DNA of 20,169 nucleotides from the IMG/VR virus record IMGVR_UViG_3300042731_000591, positions 1-20,169 of that record; one strand, written 5' to 3'. A program made the position numbers and the translations under genes. Of this stretch, positions 5,032 through 12,103 are shown piece by piece; the first letter of the stretch is position 1; each line of letters opens with the position of its first letter. The stretch is from a virus. The notes beneath the pieces are model-generated. The model was not told where the DNA came from, did not search any database, and worked only from the letters and a program-made list of their open reading frames with translations.

Positions 5032-5539
5032 TGAAAGAAATTACGATACGTTCTTTGTCAGATTGTACTGGTCTGCATTCATGCAAGATGGTAGATGGAA
5101 AAAATATAATATCTCCTTCAGATACTTTAGGAGTGTATTCCAAATGTTTCCCAGTCATAAAGTCAGAAAATGGTGCGTAAAAAGTTGTACCCGAATGATT
5201 TTCTTCAAATTGTGCATAAAATATTGCACTATATCCAGTTGCTCCATGACAATGAACTCCATGGTAATGATTAGATTGATATTTTTGCGCCCACATCAAT
5301 TTAATTGCAACCTCTCTAGGATATGAAGAAGCAAATTCTTCCATGGCAGGTTTTAATACTTCAATCACATCTTCAAAATATGAAGGTGGTTCATCCGAAT
5401 CATCATTTTTATGGAAATCGGTATAATGAGCACCACAATCTGGAAGATCTAACAACGAAAGTATTTTCTCTTTGTGAGTGTCCCAATCTTCTACTTTTGT
5501 TTGAAATATAGGAATAGTAAATGCATTTAGTTGATTCAT
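5021..5539 (-). CDS. putative 2OG-Fe(II) oxygenase, 172 aa
   Basis: The C-terminal half has the double-stranded beta-helix signature of small 2-oxoglutarate/Fe(II)-dependent dioxygenases frequent in cyanophages. A His-rich metal motif HYHGVHCHG (91-99, probable ligands H96/H98) precedes the strand YSAIFYAQ. The distal part GDIIFFPSTILHECRP (142-157) carries the third ligand H153, and ERIVISFN (163-170) carries R164, the expected 2-oxoglutarate contact. The length is typical for the compact phage forms. Substrates of these phage enzymes are generally unknown; protein or nucleotide hydroxylation and modification of virion proteins are possibilities. The ATG overlaps the TAA of the preceding gene by one base (TAATG), so the pair is coupled. 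Clear Fe ligands separate it from its neighbour. Confidence 0.8.
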   Translation of the reverse strand: MNQLNAFTIPIFQTKVEDWDTHKEKILSLLDLPDCGAHYTDFHKNDDSDEPPSYFEDVIEVLKPAMEEFASSYPREVAIKLMWAQKYQSNHYHGVHCHGATGYSAIFYAQFEENHSGTTFYAPFSDFMTGKHLEYTPKVSEGDIIFFPSTILHECRPVQSDKERIVISFNVV

Positions 5540-6189
5540 TATTCAATAGTTAATTTTGAGTGTAAATTAAATGGTGCGTTGATTCCAGTATATCCTAATT
5601 GTCCCTTGAAGTAAACGTTGAAGAATAACCTCAATACATCTGCACTACCAGATCCCGAAACTGGATCGCTATTAATGTTTGGTTGCACAGTATATGGCAC
5701 TTTTGATGGCCATAGAGACAACTTACCTTTTTCAAAGGTAGATGACGCAAATGGAATAGTGGTATATGGGAAATCTACACCAGGAAATACATCACTCCTC
5801 CCATCAGAAAAAGAAATTTGTGTTCCTTCATCAGATACACACAATGAACCAGTTAGAACACTGTTGAAATGCATGTTAGGAACTTGTCCAACTTTAGGAC
5901 TATATGCTGCTAACCATGATTGACTAACATAGAATTTAATATCATTTGTTGTTAGCAACACTTCAGTTGCATATGTATCCAGATGTTTTTGAATATATTC
6001 TGCGAGATTACTCATCTCTGGCATCTGCAATACCTGTGTCTCTGATTGAAGAGATTCATCTAGAGATACGTTAGGTCTAAATGCTTTAATTCTATTAAGA
6101 CAATTAAGTTCAGTAGAAGAAAATTGATAAAACTCATCCGTCGTCTGATAGAGAATCGGTCCTTGGATTCTCTCCGCAAGATATGACAT
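5539..6189 (-). CDS. 2OG-Fe(II) oxygenase-fold protein with degenerate active site
   Basis: The 216-residue product resembles the 2OG-Fe(II)_Oxy_5-type phage proteins in layout. A strand around SWLAAYSPKVGQVPNMHFNS (91-110) is followed by a turn with FSDGR (127-131). Then comes GKLSLWPSKVPYTVQPN (155-171), where active members have FPSxLxHxVxPN, and LRLFFNVYFKGQLG (186-199), where they have RxSxSFNxFxKGxxG. By my manual alignment, the first metal position is Asn105 rather than His, the distal His is Tyr166 and the 2OG-binding Arg is shifted or lost; His107 remains. It may therefore be non-catalytic, perhaps structural. GAGGAT before the ATG is a ribosome binding site, and a sigma70-type promoter lies upstream. 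The fold assignment is fairly likely; the loss of activity is inference. Confidence 0.65.
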   Translation of the reverse strand: MSYLAERIQGPILYQTTDEFYQFSSTELNCLNRIKAFRPNVSLDESLQSETQVLQMPEMSNLAEYIQKHLDTYATEVLLTTNDIKFYVSQSWLAAYSPKVGQVPNMHFNSVLTGSLCVSDEGTQISFSDGRSDVFPGVDFPYTTIPFASSTFEKGKLSLWPSKVPYTVQPNINSDPVSGSGSADVLRLFFNVYFKGQLGYTGINAPFNLHSKLTIE

Positions 6190-6211
6190 AATATCCTCAA
6201 GTTTATTTGTT

Positions 6212-6241
6212 ATTATATTATACTCACTCCTCTCTTGTCAA
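6212..6241 (-). promoter_or_regulatory. sigma70-type promoter before the oxygenase-fold pair
   Basis: TTGACA (6241-6236) and TATAAT (6217-6212) are 18 bases apart. A second, overlapping TATAAT lies at 6222-6217 but would leave only 13 bases. The -35 box is inside the last codons of the preceding gene. The sequence continues as AACAAATAAAC, which partly resembles a T4-type late box. The ATG at 6189 follows 22 bases after the -10 box, with GAGGAT as ribosome binding site. Confidence 0.7.
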
Positions 6242-6583
6242 TCTTATACTGGTGTAGGGAATACCGCCAGAGGGAGTAATGACTTGTGCTTCAATGAAAT
6301 AATCTTGATCTTCTAAATCCGTTGTTTGTGGAAACCAGTCAACTGCTGTCTCTGTAGCAATTGCCTGACCTAAAAACTCATAGAATGTATACTTGCTACC
6401 AAATACCTCACCAATTTCATCTACAGGAATAACATCATCATAAAATGCTTTTACTTCTGCCTTTTTAGCATCAGACAACGTGAAGTAATGAGTATTGTTA
6501 ATTAAAAGAATATATTTTTCATTAGTTTTTGCATAATGAGCGACCATATCATAGATCGTCATCGCATTCATTGATACTAACAT
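6224..6583 (-). CDS. hypothetical protein, 119 aa, tail region
   Basis: The product begins MLVSMNAMTIYDMVAHYAKT and is acidic. It has the segment YILLINNTHYFTLSDAKKAE followed by FYDDVIPVDEIGEVFG and a C-terminal ITPSGGIPYTSIRLTREE. GGAGAG lies five bases before the first ATG, which favours that start over Met5 or Met8, and the ATG overlaps the preceding TAA by one base. No domain is recognised. Its place after the tail-fibre genes and the chaperone-like gene suggests a structural or assembly role, but the sequence alone does not show it. Confidence 0.75.
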   Translation of the reverse strand: MLVSMNAMTIYDMVAHYAKTNEKYILLINNTHYFTLSDAKKAEVKAFYDDVIPVDEIGEVFGSKYTFYEFLGQAIATETAVDWFPQTTDLEDQDYFIEAQVITPSGGIPYTSIRLTREE

Positions 6584-7506
6584 TAGATCTCTCCGTTTTC
6601 AATTCTAGTGATTAGTGCCGTCAAATATTCTTCAGCACTCTCTTGTGTGCCATACCTATCAGTTAGAGTATCTCTAATATTTTTCGTGATCTCATCACTA
6701 GGTCCACGATATTTTGCAACCTCTATTCTACCATATGGAGCATCATCAGTTGTCAATGATCTGAGTGCAATATATGTGCTCATTCTCTGAGCAAATGATC
6801 TTAACGCATTAGATGATAGTTTCCAGAAATGATATTCACTAGACAAATAATCCTGATCACTACCCTGGTGACCATATACTTCTATTTGAAGTTTAGATAG
6901 TTCATGTTGTTTTCTTGCCAAGTATTCAGTTGGAGCAATTGGAAAGATAACATCATAAGGACTCTGTGGATTCTGCAGTTCCATGAAATCTCTAAGATAA
7001 TGTCTGTACTGTACCCACAATGCTTTCTCTTCTTCGCTCAATGGAGCGTCAGGTAATTGTGTATAGTCACTATCTTGCAATAAGAATAGACGAACCATCT
7101 TAACTTTAGACCAAGTTAATAGTTGTCCAACAGCAAACTTCTTCTGAACTGCTGTCTCGTAATCAGCTTCCGATTCCTCTTTATATTCAAGGAACTTTTC
7201 AGTAAGAGAAGAAACTAATTCATTGACAGATACTTCATCTACACCGTTAGGATCAAATTCATATGAAACCCACTTAGTTTCACCCGTTTTAAAGTTTTTG
7301 GTATACTTATTCTTTTCGATTAAGTAAGAACCATCCTCTTTATAAACAAACAACTCCAATCTATCCTTTGGATTATCCCAAAGAGGATAGAGGATAGGAA
7401 CAAAATGATCTTCCCAAAAAGTATCATTAATTTGTTTTTGAACACCCTTATAACTAATTGTTTTCTCGTAGGCGTTCAAAAACAACGCAGCATTACTTGT
7501 TGCCAT
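6583..7506 (-). CDS. tail-region protein with a tail-assembly-chaperone-like segment, 307 aa
   Basis: Residues about 136 to 182 contain VRLFLLQDSDYTQLPDAPLS followed by EEEKALWVQYRHYLRDF. This is the pattern of the phage tail assembly chaperone family (a Leu-rich helix, D(W/Y)TQLPDxPLS, then xxWxxYRxxLRD). That family helps fold or trimerise distal tail-fibre parts. The remaining 135 N-terminal and 125 C-terminal residues are unfamiliar; the N-terminus holds a small beta-like domain (residues 48-85) and the C-terminus is helical. Position directly after three adhesin-like genes fits a chaperone for one of them, probably the 1521-residue protein. AAAGGAT is the ribosome binding site and a late-promoter-like box lies 23 bases upstream of the ATG. 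The role is inferred from this one segment and from context. Confidence 0.7.
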   Translation of the reverse strand: MATSNAALFLNAYEKTISYKGVQKQINDTFWEDHFVPILYPLWDNPKDRLELFVYKEDGSYLIEKNKYTKNFKTGETKWVSYEFDPNGVDEVSVNELVSSLTEKFLEYKEESEADYETAVQKKFAVGQLLTWSKVKMVRLFLLQDSDYTQLPDAPLSEEEKALWVQYRHYLRDFMELQNPQSPYDVIFPIAPTEYLARKQHELSKLQIEVYGHQGSDQDYLSSEYHFWKLSSNALRSFAQRMSTYIALRSLTTDDAPYGRIEVAKYRGPSDEITKNIRDTLTDRYGTQESAEEYLTALITRIENGEI

Positions 7507-7529
7507 TATACTAATCCTTTTATCATTGA

Positions 7530-7537
7530 TATTTATC
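7530..7537 (-). promoter_or_regulatory. putative T4-type late promoter box
   Basis: GATAAATA (7537-7530) lies in the 31-base gap after the stop at 7538 and 23 bases before the ATG at 7506. It differs at one base from the T4 late consensus TATAAATA, which is recognised by gp55 sigma factor. The same octamer occurs at 12153-12146 inside the end of the 454-residue gene, 42 bases before the next ATG, where it also spells codons and may be chance. Confidence 0.5.
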
Positions 7538-10500
7538 TTAGAATGCCTTGATCAAATACTTGGCACGATGGTATCTAGTAATTAGTGGAATGTCTTCAGT
7601 TGTTCTTGCCTCTGCAGTAACAGATACTGGAGTTGATCCAGTCAAGGTAAACAAACCATCGGTAAATCTAATGTTTGAAGCATTAGCACTGACAGTTCTA
7701 CGAACTACATTAATACCACTATCTGGTCCACAGTTTGGTGTTGCGTTTCCAGGTAGTGTAGCATCAGAAGAGGGAACAAAAACATTTTCCGTCACTTCAC
7801 CAAATACAATACCAAATTGTGCTAATCCCCAATTATCATTAGTCAATCCACCAGGAACATCATCATTATCACCAGCAGCTTCTGGTCTATCTTGCCTGAT
7901 AACAAGATACACACCATTCTTACGTGCATCATTTTCTGGATCTAGATCCAAAAGATAATTGTTATAACCAGCAGGACCAGTACCAGCAGTTGCAACTGCT
8001 TCTACAAGATTTTCTGTTGGTGTATCAATAGATGTTTTAAAATAGCACATTAAGTTTTCTTCTGGTGCATCACCCCCATTAGAACCATTTCCTTTAATTA
8101 CAGTGAAAATCAATTGTTCTGCTGCAGCAAGATTTAGTGGACCTATTTGTAGGAATCTACTATCTGCACCAGAGAATTCAATAAATCTAGTCGCTTTACC
8201 ATCAGATCTCTGTGTTGCTAATGGAAAATTAGATCCAGTTGATGATCTAACTTTAACACCAGGACTTGATGAATGCCAAATGTTATCTGTAATGAAAGTA
8301 TCAGGGAAATCTGGATTGTCTGTTGGCATTCCAGGAACTTCATAATATCTTCCCTTAGGACTAGTTAATTCTGATTCACCAACTTCGGTTGCAACAATTT
8401 CATATGCAATTACTTGAACAAATCCAGTACCTCCACCATTGCCACCACCTGATCCAGCACTACCACCTCCACCAACACTCAAAACAATCTGAGAGGAAAT
8501 ATCTTCATTAATATAATCATTTACAGCATATCCAATGGTCAATCCACCACCTGATCCACCGCCGCCACCTGTTGGGTTATCAACCGATCCTGAATATGAT
8601 ACAGAATATGTAACACTACCATTACCAGAATTACCAGAGGATTCAAATACACCACTTAAAATAGTTCTTGCAGCACATCTACCAGCATAACCACCAGAAC
8701 CAGAACCAGTGTTGACGTGACCAGCACCAGCAACACCGCCTTGACCGCCGCTTCCACCACCAGCAGGACCGAATCCACCGCCACCGCCTCCACCGCCACC
8801 AGCGGTGCAACCAGCAGTGCCACCAGCACCACCATTGCCAGGACCAATGGAATTTGCTTGATAAGTTCCTTGTGATGGTGGTTGTCCAGCTCCACCAGTC
8901 CAGCAGGGGTCAGTGATGCTACCACCGTTCCATCCACCACCTGATCCACCGCCGCCGCCACCGCCGCCAGCACCAAGCAACCAACCAGAACCAATTCTTA
9001 CACCTGATGAACCACCACCTGCTCCACCTGTTGCTCCATTTCCTCGGGCACCACGACCACCAGTACCACCATTAGAAGCACCACTACCTACACTATTATT
9101 AGTACTTTCAGAACTTTTATCAGAACCACCTCTATTATTAAATCCATTCCCACCTTTTGTGCCAATGGTATGGATGAATGTTCCGCCACCATTATATGTA
9201 CCCTGAATTCTTCTACCAGAACTAGCACTACCACCAACAGATCCACCGCCGCAACCAGAGTTTGCATTACTGTTTCCTCTGCCACCGCCACCACCAGAGA
9301 CGGAAATAGTAACAGAATCAACATTCCCATTTGAAGGAATTCCTGTGGAAGAGTCAAAACTACCAGAACTATAGAATGTATTGCTTGTGCTTCCACTGAT
9401 AATAGTTGTATTAAATCCACCATCACCACCAGCACCATTAGCAGCAGCACCTCCACTACCGCCACCAGGACCAGAAGTACCATTCTCTCCAGGAAGTTGA
9501 GTAATGTTGAATCTATCGTCATTCATAATGACTGCAGGAATATTTACAGATCCTCCATTTCCACCTGCACCTCCTGAGTTTCCAGATCTTCCCCCAGATC
9601 CACCTGTAGCAGAAATTGTCTGGTTGACACCATCAACAAGAAAAGAAATGTTTGAGTTACCACCACTGCCACCATTTCCCGTTGAACCACCACCACCGCC
9701 ACCACCAGCGTACAAAGTAAATTCGTAAGAAGAAGTTCTTGCTAAAGCGGGAATAGTATGTGATCCAGAAGTATATGATTGATCATATCTTACTTCACCA
9801 ACACCAACATTAACACCAGGAATTACTTTTCCACCAATTACTGTTGCATCATCAACAACGTAAACTCTTGGTTCTGGAGTATATGTTTGTGGTTCAAAGT
9901 ATCCTGCTGCTTCTCTAACTTTACCACCAGCAACAGATCCATTAAATGTACTTACAGCTCTGAATGTAGTTCCTGTAAGACCTTCTGCAACAACTTCATA
10001 TGATCCTTCTAATGCGGGATTACCAGTATCAAATATAATTACAGCATCACCTGCTGAGAATCCATGATCTGCTGCAGTTGTAGCATAAATGAATGATCCA
10101 TCTCCATTAACAGATATAAGATCAACTGCTGGTGCTTCTGTAATTCTGTATGCTATGCATCCTGCAGGAGTAGAGTCAACAGATTCACCAATTCCATCAG
10201 TATTTCCATATGTAGAAATTCTAGCATTTGATGGTCTAGATCCTAATAATCCATGAGCGTGACCTTTTGCTGTTCCATCACCAGCATCACCACCAGGATT
10301 AAATTGTTCTACAGCTCCTTTATACCTAACATAATTTGATGTATATGTATCTACACCACCAATAGGAGCATCAGTTTGTTCATCTGGTTGACTATGTAGA
10401 ATCTGGTGATCGTGAGTTGGTGGTTTATTGAAAATATAGTCCTGAATAGGTCCAACAACATATTTCTTTTCACCAATTAGATATGGTTCAATCTGAGTAG

Positions 10501-12103
10501 TAACTTCATCATATCCTGTCGTGATAACATCACTAATTTCAAAAAATTCTGCTGGAGTATTAATGGTATCTGTAGAGATATACCATCTACCACCAACATC
10601 ACCCATGTTCATGGTGATTCTATCTTCAACCAGTGGAGTACCAGAACCTTCTACACCCTCACCAAAACCAATTAATTTTCTATCTCTATAATCAGGTACT
10701 CTAAATTTACCAAGAATATATGGATAATCTGACAAGAAAAATGGTTTTCTTATTCTTACCGTTGGGTGACCAGTAGGGGGATTGCCAGTTTGTGGACTAA
10801 AAGCAGTAAAATCAACATTTAAATCACTAACTTGAGGATCTTCTCCTGGATCAATGCCAGAATCACCACCCTCGATGTCAACATTAGATTCATAATATGG
10901 TTCTTTTTGGATGCCAATAGGAATGAGAGGACCGTTACCAAAAGTAAAATCTATCGACTGAACCAAACTTTGTCCATTTGTCAAATATGCCTTGACATAT
11001 AATCTATAGATGTGCTTTTCTCCCTCAGGTGGTTGAGGACCAGAATATCCATTGTTAACCCAATCAGAACTAGTACCAACTGAGGTTTTTTGAACTTCAT
11101 TCTGTTCAAATATTACTCCACTAGGCCACACTCCATTTACTGGAATTGATGTAGTAGTTTTTGGAATATTTTTTACCCACCAATGCACAAATGATGTTTC
11201 TGTTTCACCAGTAGTTGGATTGTCAAACGTACCATTTGCAGACATATCCTCTAACAAAATTTCATATGAATCAATTACAGATCCTTCTGGAAGACCTATT
11301 AATTGACTCCAATCAACTGATAAGGTGTCATTTCTTGCTCCAGTATACGAATCATATCCAGTTGGATATCCAGTTCCAGTAAGTGGATCATATGTATTAG
11401 CATCAATTACTGGAACTGTACCTACATGAGCAATTGGCAAAGAAAGGAAGTCCCCACCGTCATTAATCAAGTTTGGTGATGATATCTGCCACGTTACTGT
11501 TCCACCCTCCGATTCATCATCTCCAGGATCATTACCACCACCTCCACCACCAATAGTATCAGTAACTAAAACACGATAAACATGTGTATCATTTTCTTGT
11601 GCTAATGCCTGATCAGCTTGGGTATAATTAAGTAAATATGCACCATCTTCGGAAAGAATGCCTCCTGTTGGCATACTTGCTAGAACTGGAAACGCAATAG
11701 ATGCATTGTTTGGAATTACTCTGTCATAATATACTGTTCCATCAACATTAGTTTTCTGTTCACCATAAACTTCAATGTAAAGATTACCACCATCAACAAA
11801 TGATCTATGAATTGTCCCTGGTGGACCAGGAAATACAAATGTCAATGAATTACGCTGAAGATCAGTAGTTCTTACATATTCATTTCCAATCGCTTGGTAT
11901 AATGTTGGATAATCTTTAATTTCATACTCTGCTCCATCACAATACAGATATCCTCTGTAGTCATACTCATGATCTTGAGTAAATACTGTATTTGTTTTAT
12001 CAGTATTAACACCAACAAGAGTAGGCACAATAGCACCCACACTAACGTAGGATCCTCCCTTATCGGAGTAAAAATTCGGTAACGTAGATCTATAAACTGC
12101 CAT
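7538..12103 (-). CDS. collar-domain tail adhesin with PEBP-fold insert and Gly-rich domain, 1521 aa
   Basis: This is a modular tail-fibre/adhesin-like protein. Residues 20-92 resemble the first half of a phage tail collar domain (VGAIVPT, YLYCDGAEYEIKDYPTLYQA). The second half appears only at 467-483 (FRVPDYRDRKLIGFGEG). In between sits a PEBP/YbhB-like domain (about 203-388) with FVHWWVKNIP and GYSGPQPPEGEKHIYRL. HxH motifs follow at 564-566 and 615-617. Residues about 799-1230 are extremely Gly-rich, like the polyglycine adhesin domains of T4-type gp38 proteins. A compact C-terminal region ends YHRAKYLIKAF. The ATG overlaps the preceding TGA by one base. It likely contacts the host surface; the exact receptor is unknown. 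The fibre assignment is firm in type, less so in detail. Confidence 0.85.
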   Translation of the reverse strand: MAVYRSTLPNFYSDKGGSYVSVGAIVPTLVGVNTDKTNTVFTQDHEYDYRGYLYCDGAEYEIKDYPTLYQAIGNEYVRTTDLQRNSLTFVFPGPPGTIHRSFVDGGNLYIEVYGEQKTNVDGTVYYDRVIPNNASIAFPVLASMPTGGILSEDGAYLLNYTQADQALAQENDTHVYRVLVTDTIGGGGGGNDPGDDESEGGTVTWQISSPNLINDGGDFLSLPIAHVGTVPVIDANTYDPLTGTGYPTGYDSYTGARNDTLSVDWSQLIGLPEGSVIDSYEILLEDMSANGTFDNPTTGETETSFVHWWVKNIPKTTTSIPVNGVWPSGVIFEQNEVQKTSVGTSSDWVNNGYSGPQPPEGEKHIYRLYVKAYLTNGQSLVQSIDFTFGNGPLIPIGIQKEPYYESNVDIEGGDSGIDPGEDPQVSDLNVDFTAFSPQTGNPPTGHPTVRIRKPFFLSDYPYILGKFRVPDYRDRKLIGFGEGVEGSGTPLVEDRITMNMGDVGGRWYISTDTINTPAEFFEISDVITTGYDEVTTQIEPYLIGEKKYVVGPIQDYIFNKPPTHDHQILHSQPDEQTDAPIGGVDTYTSNYVRYKGAVEQFNPGGDAGDGTAKGHAHGLLGSRPSNARISTYGNTDGIGESVDSTPAGCIAYRITEAPAVDLISVNGDGSFIYATTAADHGFSAGDAVIIFDTGNPALEGSYEVVAEGLTGTTFRAVSTFNGSVAGGKVREAAGYFEPQTYTPEPRVYVVDDATVIGGKVIPGVNVGVGEVRYDQSYTSGSHTIPALARTSSYEFTLYAGGGGGGGSTGNGGSGGNSNISFLVDGVNQTISATGGSGGRSGNSGGAGGNGGSVNIPAVIMNDDRFNITQLPGENGTSGPGGGSGGAAANGAGGDGGFNTTIISGSTSNTFYSSGSFDSSTGIPSNGNVDSVTISVSGGGGGRGNSNANSGCGGGSVGGSASSGRRIQGTYNGGGTFIHTIGTKGGNGFNNRGGSDKSSESTNNSVGSGASNGGTGGRGARGNGATGGAGGGSSGVRIGSGWLLGAGGGGGGGGSGGGWNGGSITDPCWTGGAGQPPSQGTYQANSIGPGNGGAGGTAGCTAGGGGGGGGGFGPAGGGSGGQGGVAGAGHVNTGSGSGGYAGRCAARTILSGVFESSGNSGNGSVTYSVSYSGSVDNPTGGGGGSGGGLTIGYAVNDYINEDISSQIVLSVGGGGSAGSGGGNGGGTGFVQVIAYEIVATEVGESELTSPKGRYYEVPGMPTDNPDFPDTFITDNIWHSSSPGVKVRSSTGSNFPLATQRSDGKATRFIEFSGADSRFLQIGPLNLAAAEQLIFTVIKGNGSNGGDAPEENLMCYFKTSIDTPTENLVEAVATAGTGPAGYNNYLLDLDPENDARKNGVYLVIRQDRPEAAGDNDDVPGGLTNDNWGLAQFGIVFGEVTENVFVPSSDATLPGNATPNCGPDSGINVVRRTVSANASNIRFTDGLFTLTGSTPVSVTAEARTTEDIPLITRYHRAKYLIKAF
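8425..9715 (-). repeat. low-complexity Gly-codon tract (polyglycine adhesin domain)
   Basis: About 1.3 kb of the 1521-residue gene consists largely of GGT/GGA/GGC glycine codons in irregular runs such as AGGGGGGGG and GGAGGGSSG, separated by short Ser/Asn/Thr stretches and a few hydrophobic loops. On the plus strand it reads as CCACCACCGCC-type sequence. There is no exact long period, so it is a degenerate low-complexity tract. Such tracts are prone to recombination and could allow exchange of loop sequences between adhesins. Confidence 0.85.
10940..11497 (-). other. PEBP/YbhB-like domain inserted in the adhesin
   Basis: Residues 203-388 of the 1521-residue protein follow the phosphatidylethanolamine-binding-protein family from end to end. 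They show an N-terminal ISSPNLINDGGDFLSLPIAH, then VDWSQLIGLPEGSVIDSYEI, LLEDMSANGTF in place of YDPDAP, FVHWWVKNIP (304-314), and NGYSGPQPPEGEKHIYRL (351-368). The conserved anion-pocket residues appear to be kept as D286, H307 and H364. E. coli YbhB has the corresponding WWHWVVVNLP and APPKGETHRY segments. Confidence 0.8.

Noticed and set aside
8913-9728. Plus-strand frames encoding very proline-rich proteins
   Set aside because: They are the complement of the Gly-codon tract (GGN on the minus strand reads as NCC/CCN on the plus strand). They have no ribosome binding site and lie wholly inside the 1521-residue gene.
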